From Loxodes magnus (Eukaryota > Ciliophora > Karyorelictea > Loxodida > Loxodidae): a stretch of 64,000 nucleotides of DNA. The stretch lies in contig CAMPDV010000014.1 in assembly GCA_946699065.1 (NCBI GenBank), positions 1,240,001-1,304,000 on the forward strand, written 5' to 3'. A program made the translations under genes and the position numbers. Below the pieces are notes generated by a model that made no database searches, was not told the DNA's origin, and saw only the letters and a list, made by a program, of their open reading frames with translations. This document shows positions 39,032 to 51,891 of this stretch, piece after piece. Position 1 is the first letter of the stretch. Each line of letters opens with the position of its first letter.

Positions 39032-41929
39032 GATTACTAGGTAGATGTATAAAGGTAGAGTATATTTAAGAAGAAAATTAATTAGGTTATAAATAATTTA
39101 AAGTATGTCTTATTGCTGTTTTTCTCTATTCAAATTATAACTTTTTCCAAATATCAACTTTCAATTAAAATTCGCATTTTATTCATTTGAAAATCCATTT
39201 GCGCTGATCATCTTATAGCTTCCTAATTTTATTAATAGAATCTTCCATTATTTCATATATAGCTTAGAGGTAAAAATACCATCAGGCTTAATTTAATAAC
39301 CTAAGCAAAGCTTGGTTGTTATCTAATAAATAGTAGTTGGAATGAAAGGAAAAGAAGATACTAAGTTTGAAGAAAACAAGGGTTCTAGTCTAGCTAGCAA
39401 ATTTATTTCTAGTAACTCATTAAATTCCTAGAATAAGCAAGAAAGATAGTCAGCAGATAAGAATATAGCAATAGACTGAATAGGAATGTACTCTAAATAG
39501 ATATTATTAAATGAGTTATAATGATGCTAAAGTGAGTCTAACTTAATGAAGTTTATTTAGTTTAAATAATTCTAAACTTAAAGCCTATTAAAATCAAATC
39601 TAAGTTCCACAATATTTCTTTTGATAAAATCAAGTTATATAAATCATAAATTCAGTGGCTTAAACTTTTTATTTAAGCTTAAGAATTTGGCTATTGAGTA
39701 TAAATCCCTCATTAAATAAAGTAAAAATATAAATAAAGAAAGAGTAAAGAGGAAAGGAAGATATCTAATGCTTAGAGTAATAAAGAGAATTCTTTTTTAG
39801 TTTAGATGTATAAAAGAAATTCACTAAATGAATATATTTAAAGTAGTTCTAACTAATAAATTTTGCATACTATGCTTATAAATCTAGATTCAGCCTAACA
39901 TTACATTTATAAAAGGAATCTAAGTAAATATATAAAGGAAAAAAATAGCTAAAATAGCAAGTTATTAAGATAAGAACGATAATCTATTAAATATAATTGC
40001 CTTCTTTAGAATCTATTTAAATTTACCTTCAACAGTATTTTCCTTTTAACAATCAAACTCTCTTTTTGTGTATTTATTTAGGTTTAAAAAAATGAAATTA
40101 ATTTAATAAACTAAAAGCAGAAATAAAAGGAATCTTTAAGCAAAATCTTATTATATCTTTAAATCAGGTAAAGACAAAATTATCTTAACTAGCTATGATT
40201 TAATATTAGGTATAATATACTAATTCCCACCAAGTAGCTTGATATCTGAATTATAAAGTGAATTTATCTAGATAAGGTTTAAATCTAAACTATATATATC
40301 TTCTTTATTATATTAATTGAAAAGACTTAATTAATTGCTCTTATAACTTAAATTTAAATCTCATTAATTTTTTTCTTAAAACTTTTTAATATATAAAGGT
40401 AACCTTAGACTAAGTACTTTTATATTATAATTAATTAAGTTAATGAAAAATAAATAGGAGAGGATAGGCAAAATACTAATTACTTTGATGAAAGAAAAAA
40501 GAAAAAGAAAGGGTAAAAGCAGGATAGGAGAGTATAACTTATAATATCTTAAGCATAAAAAATTCAAAGGGAAAACATCAAAACTATTTGTCTTCAAATT
40601 TATTAAAGAAGGATAATATAAATTTGTAAGGTCAAAGATTAATTTTTACATCTAAATAAAAAATTGCTTTACCAAATTTAAGAGATTAAGTTGTTTATCT
40701 GCTATTTGAATATAAAGTTTCAATTGTAAAATTTTATAAGCACTCTGATAATAAAATGCTATAATGAGAATAATATCTATATCTTTATCATTTTATCAAA
40801 TTTTATTATAAATGGTATCTAAGATTTTAAGGAATGCTATAGTAGCTTTAATCAGTTCTAATTTAACTTTATTAACTTATATCTAAAGCTACTAAGAAAA
40901 AATAAGAAAGCTATATACAAAAATGATTTAAAGTGCTAATTAAAAATCATAAAGATTAGTGTTAGCACTCTAACATTAAATTTGTGGTATTATTTCTATC
41001 TTAAACTCATTTAATTTTACAGACAAGATTCGAAAAGTTCTCTCAAGTAGCATTAAACAGCGATAGAAATTCTATATTATAAATATCTTCTGAACAGCAG
41101 AACTAATAATTAGTTAATTATAAGGGAATCTATTATTCAATCCAACGTTTGCCTTTATAATGAAGTTTTTTATTAGCTTAAATTTAGAAACTGTCTAATA
41201 GCGTTAACCTTAGTTATATTATTTTACTATCTTCCTTTAATCTTAAGTTTGATTATCTATATCTGCACTTTAATTCTAAGTTAGTATATTTATAATAAAA
41301 CTCGATATTTTTGCTAGTCCAACATTGAAAAATTTATTGTAATTTAAAGAGAATAGCGCATAAGAGAAAGTTTTTATTGTAAATTAATTCTGTTAGCACT
41401 TCAAATAAAACTACTATGATATATACCAATATATAAGAGTAATATCTGGACAATATACAATTAAATATGATTTAGATTTTCATATTTTAGACTAATAATA
41501 GGAATGTAGAATGTAAAAGGATGCTAATTCAAAGATTTTATGCATAAAAAGTTATTTTTTTAAATCTAATTTTCAACTAGAAAATTAATGCAAAAATTCC
41601 TTTGTAATAATGTTATGAATATTTCTGAGTAATATTGGATTTAATATATTAATAAGGATTAAAGCACTACGTTCTAAATCGTAATTTCACTTCTTTATTA
41701 AATATAATTTCATTTTTTCCTGGAAAAATTACCAAGATTTTATTTAAGTTCTGTTAAATTCACCAGATTCTTAATATATCTGACTTATTTTAGTCATCTA
41801 ATTGTATTGTTTTTAAAAATATTTAGAGTATGCTCACTCCTGATTAAAAGTATATCAAAGAGCTATTACTTTTTCACTTCTATCATCTAAGAATAATTTT
41901 AATTTACCTTCTCAAAATAGTTAATTTGG
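39032..41929. other. AT-rich stretch, no gene resolved
   Basis: No recognised domain or RNA gene. A standard-code minus-strand frame at 40376-40597 has no supporting feature. Confidence 0.35.
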
Positions 41930-42560
41930 AATTCTAATATCCTCATTATTTAAGTAATTAGCGTTCTCTAATCATCTATTTTTTAAAAGGGAAAAAAAAT
42001 TATTTATTTGTCACTTGTATTTTCCCTCAATACTTGTCTTCCAATTTAAAAAAATATTAATGAATCACTCTATTATAATTATTATATATTTTGGTATTCT
42101 TATTATCTCATAAGCTCCTTATAATCTCATTAAATTTGCGGTTTCAACACATCACTCAAGTTATAATAGATCTTCCAAGCGTATACCTAAAATACTAATC
42201 AATTTCAGCTTTTTTATCTTTTTCTAATCTTTCTTTTAAATCCTTTTTTATTCTTTACTTTTACTTTTTACTCCTTAGCAATATTTGCAATGAGATAAAC
42301 TTTTAGTTGCAAAGTTGAAAGCCAATAACTAGTTTCCGTTGTATGCCTAATATTTATGACTTTAAACTATCTTTCTAAATCTTTAATAATATGATGTTTA
42401 CATGATATAAAATAATAGTATTAGCATCTATTGTAAGCTAGTCACTTCCTAATTATCATCAAGTAGAAAAATCACTTTATTCTTATCAAGCCTGAATCAG
42501 CTATCCCATTCTACTATTTTAAAATTGGACTGAATAGTCCTGTGAAAGTTAATAGAATAG
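41930..42560 (-). pseudogene. FkbM-type methyltransferase relic, copy I
   Basis: Minus-strand sequence homologous to copy II at 43836-44880. Matching landmarks are a LGIRLEDLL segment near 42180 (LGITLDDLF in copy II), the following Leu/Gly helix with NLMRLQGAYEII, and a TIDAN segment near 42430 (TIDAN in copy II). The landmarks fall in different frames, so the copy is frameshifted and probably dead. The family transfers a methyl group from S-adenosylmethionine, often to sugar or lipid hydroxyls; the ciliate substrate is unknown. Confidence 0.5.
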
Positions 42561-43835
42561 AGGATTTATAAGTACATGTTTTATATCTTTTAAGACTACT
42601 GTAAATACCTATTTCAGCTTTTGTATAATTACTTTTAAATAGTTGCTTCAAGTCATTTTATTACTTCGTTTACCTTTCTTAGTTATCTTGGATACTAAAT
42701 GTTTCTATGCATTTTTTAATATCTCTTAGATAAAATGCAAGCTCTTTATTCAAACTTTAAGCATCTAAAGATTATGTTTTGATACTTATTTATATAATGG
42801 TATAACACTCACATTTTGTTCTCATAAGAAGAACAAACAAAGAGTATCATTAAAACTTACAGAACAGAACCAAAAAAAACAGATAGATATCATTCTATTC
42901 TTTATTTAAAACCTTAGTTTAAATAAGCTATATACACATGAAATTTATATATGATTATTTGTTTTTATTCCTTAGAATAAATAGCTGAGGCTATTTTAAT
43001 CACAGACCTTAATTTTTTACTAATCCAGATTTATTAAGTTGAAGTATATAATCTAAGCTTTTTGCTTCTAAGCCTATTATAAGAAACTTAAACTTTCGTT
43101 AGACTTAAGCTTTTTAAAAATTATGATGTAAATGCTACTTTTCTTCTTAGCTAGATTATTTGCTCTCTCATTCTTTCCTTATTTCATTTAAATACTTCAA
43201 GCTATATTTTTAATTTTGTAATACAAAAGACATATTAAATTACATTTCATATAAGAAAATAGTTATGTAGTTACTTATATTCGCACTTACTTCTACAATC
43301 AAACATATTCTGTTTTAGTTTAATTGATTTCAACTTTTAAACGCAGTTGGATCTTTATATCCAGAAATGTGAATTTATCAGGAATATCTAGTTCTTAATC
43401 ATTTTTATTGCTATTATTTAAGACTTTTATCTTCAACTCAGTTGTATAGTATATTATAATCATTAAACATTTATACACAAAAGTAGACTTTATAGCTACT
43501 GCTTAAAAACTAGTTATAAGATGCATTTTTATCTATCATTTAATGTGTTAAAATATAAAGGCTTCTAGGCTAATTTATTGAAGGAACATCCTCTAAAATA
43601 ATATCCTTAAGTCTGAAGTTATTCCTCTTTTAGTTATCTATCTATGAATTCTTTGGTATATCCATAGCAAAAATAACCTAGAATCCTATAAAGCTCATAA
43701 AATTAAGCAGTTTTACCTTCATTTTAATAATTATCCTTTCATTCTCTATCTAAAGTCTTTAAAGAGAGCGCTGCATAAATATTTGATTAGATATATAAGA
43801 AATATAGCTAAAGCTTGTTTATTAATTTAAATTAT
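42561..43835. other. Spacer between FkbM relics
   Basis: A minus-strand frame continues as protein-like sequence (for example IPDKFTFLDIKIQLRLKVE near 43380) beyond the TGA that closes copy II, so another coding remnant may lie here. No family is recognised. Confidence 0.3.
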
Positions 43836-44880
43836 TCATTACCTTATAAAGTATTTCGCAAATGTCTTTTCTCTTGTAAATAAAATATCAAATAAGCCTC
43901 TTGATTCCTAACTTTCTAACTTTTTCAATTGCTTTAAATCTACTTTCTCGAAGTCGTAAATTGCGAAGTTCTAGTATCCTCAATATTTTAGTAGTTACTC
44001 GCATGAATAATGATTTAATACTCTCTAATTATCAAGTTTTCAAAAGTGAAATTTTTCGTTTATTAGCCACTACATTTAGTTTTCTACATACTTCTCTCCT
44101 AATATTTTTAAAATGTTAATGAGTCACTCCATTATTATTACTATATCCTTTGATCTTTTTATTAATTCATGAGCTCCCTATATTCCCATTAAATCAGCAG
44201 CTTCAGCATTGAATTTCATCAAATGAATTTCAGGAAGAACTTCCGATTGGAATAGATCATCTAAGGTTATACCTAGAATACTAATATATTTCAACTTTTC
44301 TTTCTTTTTAGCTAGTCCTTTACCTTACTCCATTTGCTTTATTTCTTCTACATTGCTTGAATAGCTTTTAGTAGCAAGGCTGAAAATCATTTCTTACGTT
44401 TTATTGAAAATAGCGTAGTTATAGTTGGACTCTTTTCTCTGAGTTGTTTATTAGAATGGAAGCATTTACATATTATAGATTTACCACGTTAGCATCTATT
44501 GTAAACTATTATCCTCCTTGATTCTCGTCAAGTAAAGATGCCATTTTAATGATATGGAAACCAAAGTAACTTCCACATTCGATTATCTTGGAATTAGGTT
44601 TGATAACTCCAAAAAGAGCTAGCAGAGTTGAAGGTTCATAAACACATTATTTATAGCTTAAAAGAGAGTTTCAAATTCCAAGTGCAGCTTAGGTATAAGT
44701 AAGATAAAGTTTGGATTCTCTGAAGGTAATAGGTAATTTTCTAATGATAAAGGTATCTTTATTAAAAGTGTTATTTTAAATAGTAGTTCCTATTCATCAA
44801 GCTACTTCATATACTTTATGCAGCTACTTTGGGTAATCAATATCTTTCCCCTTAGCCTAGTAATTCTTAGTTAGAACATA
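43836..44880 (-). pseudogene. FkbM-type methyltransferase, copy II, one frameshift
   Basis: The order of motifs matches the FkbM (Methyltransf_21) family. An N-terminal SYKQCVYEPSTLLALFGVIK is followed by the SAM-binding loop region KIIECGSYFGFHIIKMASLL, the acidic strand FTIDANVVNLQYVN, NNSEKRVQL, then NYAIFNKTQEMIF, LGITLDDLF and HLMKFNAEAADLMGIQGAHE ending in IVIIMEW. The C-terminal extension to TGA 43838-43836 is also typical. The frame changes by one base between VQL and NYAIF, with no GT-AG intron at that point. The motifs are divergent from canonical DxGAN, FEP and KIDVEG. The start is not fixed. It is recently inactivated or carries a sequencing error. Confidence 0.65.
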
Positions 44881-47800
44881 ATTTCTTTTTTCCAGGTTCT
44901 TAAAAGCTTAAAGTTAAGGTTAAGGCTAAGGTTTTGTTTAGTTATAAGCCTACTGAAAGAAATTAATTTTCTGCTACTTTTATTATATTAAGGAAATTAA
45001 AATTCATATAAGTACTAAGAATATTTAGTAGTTTAACTTCATTGTTGAACTTCGTTTTTCTTTTCTTTGTTTTAAAGGTAAATCGAATAGAGTTATAAGC
45101 GAAAATTAATGAGTAAGTCAAGATAAACTTTAACTTAAATTTTGATCCTTTAATTAGAATTAATATCTTAACTTTTTACCTTTCTAGTTAATTATATTTT
45201 TAGCTGCTTTTAACTCAAAAGTTTTAAGTTGTCTGTAATGAGCACATTAGATTAATTTCACGAGTATATACTTATAAAGAACTTTGATTAGTAGATTTAG
45301 CATGCTTTTCCTTTATGAACTAATAAGATAGATCTATTCTCTTCCCTTTATATCAAGACCGTGCTAAAAAAATGCTTGAATGGCTAGATTTTCCCCTTAA
45401 CTTACGAAACATAATATAATAAGTAAACCAATGAAAGTTATATTTGGTCATTAGATAGAGTAAATGAATTTCGAGCTAGTTGAAAGACAATTTTTATAGA
45501 GAATCCTTTAAAGGAAAAAGAAAAAGTATCGTAGTAATTATGAAAGGGGAAATTTAATTTTTACAGTGGTTAATAAGATAGAAATATGCATAAAGAGATC
45601 TAGAAAGCAGTGACTATTATACACTTAGATGTAAACAGAATAGTTTTTAATGCAACAAATAAGCAGAAATTACATAAATATAATGGATATTTAAAGAAGA
45701 CATGAACTCAATATTAGAGTGCTTCATTTTCAACTATTGAAATATGAGAAAAGGATTCACTAATAGATGTAAAAAGAAACTTACCTAAAACAGTGATAAA
45801 CTCTATTTAATCAAATTACTAAAACTTTTAAATTTTGAGCTAACAGATTTAAACCTAATTCGAAGGATTTTTGAAGGCGGGAACATTAAATATATCTATC
45901 TTTCTATCTCAAAGTTTCTGTTTTATTCATGGTTATATACGTAAACTTAATAATTAAAAGTCTTAAAATTATTAGAATCTTAACAAATTGCTTATAAACT
46001 GCCTTAAGCTCTGGTTTTATAAAAAGATTTGAGAAAAATTGTATAACTTTCTTTTCGTATTTATTGTACCTAAAAACTTTTTATTTCAGTCTTTGATTAA
46101 AAAATAGACTTTACACTTAAAATGCAACTTATCCCTCATTTAATTTCCCTTAATTTTCTTTATTATTTTAATTTAGACTTTATAGTTCTAAATACTCTTG
46201 TATATTTAAGTTCTTTTAGATGAAGAAAATGTAGACATGTTTAAGATACTTCTACTTATAATTATTGTCATATTGCTTAAACAAAAAGTTATTCTGAATA
46301 ATTAAAGTTCCCAATTAGTGAATTTATATAAGAATAATGCTTTAATTGTTAATCCTCTTATCTAACTATTTATCCTCTCAATTTACTCTTTTCTATTTTT
46401 TATAAAATTCAGTCTATTTAATTTTCTTATGATTCCCTTAGAAAGAATCAAGTGTTTGAATATATACCAAAATGTAGTATATTCATATGAATATATATTC
46501 AAATATCCAAAGAAAATGAGCTTAATATATATAAAACTTTGTTGTTCCAGAGGTAAATTAAATAAAGGTCAGAAATAAAGAATGCAAATTCAAAATTATA
46601 CAGCTTCATCTATAGATCTTCAGTAATTATTTCGATTAGAACTATATAGAATAAAAGGCAAAGGATAAGAATAGGCTAACTTATAAAAGCTATTAGATCG
46701 TAAAAGTACTTTAATAGCTACATTTATTTAATTCAATTAAGTATTGTTATATTAGGAGAAAAACTTTAACCTCAATTTCTCTTCTTTATTTATTTGCATC
46801 TAAGAGTTTCATTATATATTGTATATAAAAGAAAAGCATATCTTTCGCTTATACTCCTGATTCTAAGTTACTATTTAAATAGCCAAATGCTTATAACATA
46901 GCATTTTGTATACTGCAGCTCGAAAGTGACTTAGATAAATCTTAGAGAAAATCGATTTACTAGCTATCTCATTTAAAATCTAATTAGATCTTAAGAAATA
47001 GCCAGTCATATAGTAATATAGCCTCTAGCTATTTACTAAACCTTCTAATAATAAAGGATTAAAACTCAGCTGATTTATTTAATTATCTACCTTTCCAATT
47101 TCTTCCACATTGAAAGAATAAAGCTACTACTTAAAAATTACATGGCTAATAATACAATAAGCACTTCTTTTTTATTAGACCAAGTATTTAATCATCCTTT
47201 ACTTAATTAATTTGCTAGAAAAACAGTAGAAATTTATGCTCATAATAAGCGTTTATAATAATAAATTGCCCATAAGAATAAGGTAAGTCATAAATAACAA
47301 ATTCTATTGTAATTTTATTTTCCATCTAGTGCTATCAAGTTTAAGATTAATGGAGAGAGTAAGTTATGTAAGCTTAAAAAATGTTTTGTTTAGTAGTGCT
47401 TTGCTAGTATTCCGCTAATGGTAGATAAATATGAGATTAGTCCTAACTTAGTTTACTAAGTATCTATATGAAGTTATTTTTTTAAGGGAGAACAAACTTT
47501 ATAGGTTCTTATGATATTAGAAGAGATCAACTATAGAACGAGAAATAAATAATATCTTAAATTTTGATTTTGATAGTTATATTTAAATGCCCTAGAATAA
47601 AGAGTTCTATATATTAGGAGGAAATTAAACAAAAAAATTCATTTCATTTAAAATTAAATATTGATCTGAGAATTTCCAAATGGAAAAGAAAAGGAAATAG
47701 AGCAATAAGTGACAGTAGAAATGTGTATATTATAGCAGGAAAAACTTTAAAGAATGAAATCTTTGATATTAAAAAATAAAAGTTTACATAAGTTAAATAT

Positions 47801-48329
47801 ATTAATTCTTAGACCAAGTAACTAAGTTTATTTTGGAATATATATGAAGAAACGGAAAATTTTTGCTATAGGTGGATAAGATGAGAAAGTTCAGTTTCTT
47901 CAGCATATAATATGTAATAGATACTGCTTTATTTGGAGTAATGGTGGGAAAGTAAAAGGCACTTATTAATATGACTTTAACAGTATTTAGCTCATAGGCG
48001 AATGTAACTAAGAGAAGCATGTAGCTAATATATCTCCTTTTTCATTGAACTATTAAATAAAGGATAGCAATATCTCTTAAGAATATTTTACATCTTTAGC
48101 TTAATCTAAATAAATAATTCCATAGCGAGGAAATACAATTTTTTGAAGTTGAAAGCTAAAAGGAGATAAATATCATAACTTTACAATAGATTGATAAGCA
48201 GTCACTTTGGTTATCTATTAAAACCTTGTTTATTTAAATGCAAGGATTAGTATAATCCTTAAAAAACTGTATTTAGGGTTTAAATTTAGAATTCAGGTAA
48301 AGGAAAATTAATGTAAAATATAAATCTTA
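44881..48329. other. AT-rich stretch, no gene resolved
   Basis: A plus-strand frame from about 46583 stays largely open for ~300 codons, but its composition and TGA count are what chance would give. A short GGTTAAGG/GGCTAAGG-like run near 44913-44932 is too short to be a telomere remnant. Nothing else is recognised. Confidence 0.35.
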
Positions 48330-48720
48330 AAGATTAGGAGAAATTATATGCTGATGATTTTATACTATAATTTAGTAAGTCAAACAAAAACGGATATTGA
48401 TCAGACCTTTGAAGCTTTGCCCTAGAAAGGCAAATTTGAAGAATTTTTGAATATGAATTGTCTTAGATTAGTTATTATTTCAACTTTTATAAATGAAAAG
48501 AGTTATGCAACCGATTGAGAATTCACATGTATGAAATATCATCAATATCACACTTTTTTATATGAACAGATAAAAAATATTCTGGGCTCGCGAGATTAAA
48601 TTTAAGAGACTAGTTTAACTTAAAAGCCAGGAAGTGGAAATAAGCGCATAATTTGATTTTTTGGTGTTACATAATCAGATTAGTAAAAAGTGCTAGAATT
48701 ATCTCTTTTTAAGATTAACC
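48330..48720 (+). pseudogene. Decayed reverse-transcriptase fragment
   Basis: A plus-strand segment encodes KLYADDFILQF, the catalytic YADD box of a LINE-type reverse transcriptase, at about 48345-48375. It is followed in another frame by residues resembling the region after that box (DQTFEALPQKGKFEEFLNM, then TFINEKSYATDWEF). The frame changes, and flanking RT motifs were not found. It is therefore a short, frameshifted remnant of a non-LTR element in the opposite orientation to the intact LINE. Assignment rests on one motif plus weak context. Confidence 0.45.
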
Positions 48721-49278
48721 TCTAACTTAAATGATGCTAATTTCAACAAGTGAAGAAGCACTATTAGCAATTGATTTCACAATAATTTTATATTTATTTT
48801 ACCCCTTCAATTAATTTTTATTTAGCTTATTGGTCAATAAGTTCTGGGATATACACTAAAGAAATAGACATTCAAATTTTAACTTTCATTCTTAATAAAT
48901 TTAAGTTATAGCTATTTCTATCCTTCTAAAGTAACCTTTATTATTAAGCTTAATATTCACTAGTATTAGTTATAGAATATTAAGTCGATTATCTCTAATG
49001 AATCAGCTATAAATTTAAGCTATCTGATTAAATAGTTAATTTCAGCAATCTCAACTTTACCTTGATTTATAAAATGGAATAATTTACAGTCTATTCAGGT
49101 ATCTTAAGCTTAGAAGCAATGAAGGGATGTTTATGGTAGTTTGAGTCTAGAAATAGTAAAGCTATGAAAACAAATAATTATAGGTAAGATAGAAGCTAAC
49201 TAATATTAGAAATCCATTTTGTATATAGCGCTAAATTAATTTTCTTTATTTAAAATACTTTGCTAAATAATTATTTAA
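48721..49278. other. Upstream region of the casein kinase gene
   Basis: AT-rich, with no recognised gene. It should contain the promoter of the kinase gene, but no specific element can be pointed to. Confidence 0.4.
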
Positions 49279-50380
49279 ATGGAGCTGCGAGTGGGAGGCA
49301 AATGAAGACTAGGGAAAAAAATTGGATCTGGGTCTTTTGGAGATGTATATATTGCTACTAATATATAAACTAATGAGGAAGTTGCTATCAAGCTTGAATC
49401 TATTAAAATTAAGCATCCCTAACTACTTTATGAGAGTAAACTTTATAGAATCTTCTAAGGTGGAGTTGGTGTTGCAAACACCTTATGATATGGAGTTGAA
49501 GGAGATTATAATGTTATGGTTATGGATCTCTTAGGTCCTTCTTTAGAAAAATTATTTACCTTCTGTAAAAGAAAGTTTACTCTCAAAACAACTCTCATGT
49601 GTGCTGATTAAATGATCACAAGAATAGAATTCTTGCATGCTAAAAACTTTCTTTATCGAGATGTAAAGCCAGATAACTTTTTGATTGGATTAGGTAAAAA
49701 AGATAATATGATTTATATTATAGATTTTGGACTTTCTAAGAAATATCGAGATCCTAAAACTCAATAACATATTCCTTACAGAGAAGGAAAAAGTCTGACT
49801 GGAACAGCTCGGTATACTTCAGTAAATACTCATCTAGGAATAGAATAGTCAAGAAGAGACGATTTAGAAGGACTAGGATATGTTTTTCTTTACTTTCTTC
49901 GAGGTTAGCTTCCATGACAAGGTTTACCCGCTACCACTAAGAAAGAAAAATATGACAAAATAATGGAAAAGAAAATGTCAACGCCAATTGAGTTGCTTTG
50001 CAAAAATCTACCAATTGAATTTAGTACTTACATAAACTATAGTAGAAGCCTCAGATTCGAAGATAAGCCAGATTATACTTACTTAAAAAGAATTTTTAAA
50101 GACCTATTTTTCAGAGAGAACTATTAATATGATTTTATCTTCGACTGGAAAATTTTAAATTTCGTAAGTTTTCACTTTAGAATAATCAGAAAAAATAGTA
50201 ATAAAACTAACAATAGCAAGTATAAGAAGAGTAAGCTGAATAAGTAATATAAGAAGCAGAAAAAAGAATAACAATATAATAAGTTCAATAAGTAATTAAA
50301 AATAACTAAAATCCACCTCTTTAAGAGGATTAAGGTATTTGTTAAAATATATAGAGAACTAGCAAAACAACGCTCAATGA
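49279..50380 (+). CDS. Casein kinase 1 family Ser/Thr protein kinase
   Basis: 354 codons plus stop after removing introns 50164-50180 and 50335-50354; ATG 49279, TGA 50378-50380. The kinase domain covers residues ~9-295 with CK1 hallmarks: [20 protein letters not shown], catalytic Lys38 in [34 protein letters not shown], Asp128 in [12 protein letters not shown] at 149-151, and the CK1-specific [21 protein letters not shown] with Arg178. It would phosphorylate acidic or primed Ser/Thr sites. TAA/TAG encode Gln at conserved positions (30, 48, 60, 111, 163, 190), and TGA encodes Trp at 9, 70 and 213. The usual HRD histidine is Tyr126. The C-terminal tail (~60 residues) is Gln/Glu-rich, as in many ciliate kinases. 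The start is the first ATG and gives the family-typical N terminus. Confidence 0.95.
50164..50180 (+). other. 17-nt intron in casein kinase gene
   Basis: GTAAGTTTTCACTTTAG, with canonical GT and AG ends. Removing it joins the kinase domain (DWKILNF) to a Gln/Glu-rich tail in frame; without removal the tail reads as a different, Lys/Asn-rich sequence with no nearby stop. Confidence 0.75.
50335..50354 (+). other. 20-nt intron in casein kinase gene
   Basis: GTATTTGTTAAAATATATAG, with GT and AG ends. Splicing gives a short Gln/Asn-rich end and a TGA at 50378-50380. Without it there is no TGA in frame for hundreds of bases. Confidence 0.65.
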
Positions 50381-50779
50381 AATGCCTGATTCATTCATAT
50401 ACAATCTTGTGATTTTTTAATCTAAAATATTACTTAAATTTTAACTTTCTCCTTCAAATCTTTCATCTTTTCTATTCTGCTTCGTCAAAGTTTATTATAA
50501 CTAATTTTAATTTAACAAATTGGAGGTAAATATCCTAAAATTATATTTTGGAGCAAGTTTTGCTAAAATTAAAAAAGGCAATCAGCATTTATAGCTTAAA
50601 ACTAGGTTATTATTTAATATTTCAACTAAAAGAGTTTTAATTGTAATATCGAAAGGTTTATCTATATCTATCTTCATTTATACTAGAATAAAATTTAAGA
50701 AACTAGACTAAGACTTATAGCTCTTAAGAGCTACATATGTTTATTAGATTTTTATAAGTCAGTTTGAAATAAAAAATAA

Positions 50780-51502
50780 ATGGAAATAAATAAAATAACA
50801 ATGAATAAAGTACAGATAGATGGGATATATGAGATCTTAAAGATTATAATTCAGTAATTGTTATAAAGAAGGAAATGAAAGTACAAAGAGAATTCTAAAA
50901 GAATGATTCATATCTTGTTAAATCTAATTAAGCATAAAAGCTATAAAAAATTTAAAATAAAGTCAAAAAACAAACTTATGAAAAAATCATTATTTAGAGT
51001 ATACGTTTGGATAAATATGTTATGCCAATTAAAGCTAATACCATTACATAGCAAAAACATGAAATTAGCGAGTATCGAGAAAATTATTTAAAGCAGTTTA
51101 ATAAAATTTTAGAAAGATATAGATGCATTACTCAAATCAAGGTCAATAAAAGAAATAAGTTAAGGCTAAAAAATTATAAAAATAAGAGTGATTGTTTTTA
51201 GAATAAGTTTTAAGATTTATGGAATGATAAGAATAGTACTTGGCGTTTAAATTTACCATTTCATTTTACATGTTTTGAAGTTATTAGAAAAAGATTTACT
51301 AGTGTGCTTAAGAAATAGTTATCTTTTTTCTATGAGACTTTTTAAAAGGATTTTTAATTTTATATTATATAATAATGATATTTTAAAAAATTTATTAAAT
51401 AAGATTGAAAGGAAAGAGGATAAGAAAGTAGAAGAAAAAGGGGAAAAGAAAAAGGAAAGGTAAAAAAGAAAATAAAAAAGTGAATAAGAAAAAATAAAAT
51501 GA
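50780..51502 (+). CDS. Possible 240-residue protein, unknown
   Basis: ATG 50780 to TGA 51500-51502, one frame, with a single internal TGA. The middle is Ile/Leu-rich, and the end is a highly charged Lys/Glu tail (RKEDKKVEEKGEKKKER). The charged tail followed by TGA makes it a better candidate than most open frames here. There is still no motif, paralog or known domain, and long open frames arise easily in this code. It lies 400 bp downstream of the kinase gene on the same strand. Confidence 0.35.
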
Positions 51503-51891
51503 ATTTGTAATTTAAATGCTAATATAAAATGTGAAATGAGTATAACTGAGAAACTAAAAAACCTCTAAATAATAGCTAGATTAAATTTAATATAAATCGA
51601 AAAATAAAAATTTTACTTATAAAGCAAAAAGACTTTAATCATCTTTTTATACTGAGATCTGAGTAACAAGTAAGGGGATAAAGCTTGATGTTAAATTAAA
51701 TAGTTAATATACTAAAAAGAAAAGTTAATAGATAACGAACTAAATATAAATAATCACTTTTAACAAGGAATTTAAAAAGGTTAAATCATGGGAAATATTA
51801 GAGTTAAAAGTAATTTAATAGCATGCTTATGAATTTATGAAAATATTAAGTAAAAGCTAATTTGAGGATTTATTTTCTTCACATAATCTTT

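Noticed and set aside
44913..44932. Short GGTTAAGG/GGCTAAGG telomere-like run
   Set aside because: Fewer than three irregular units, not at a contig end, with no further repeats; likely chance.
46583..47510. Long plus-strand open frame
   Set aside because: With only TGA as stop, a frame of this length with several TGA codons is expected by chance, and no motif or paralog supports it.
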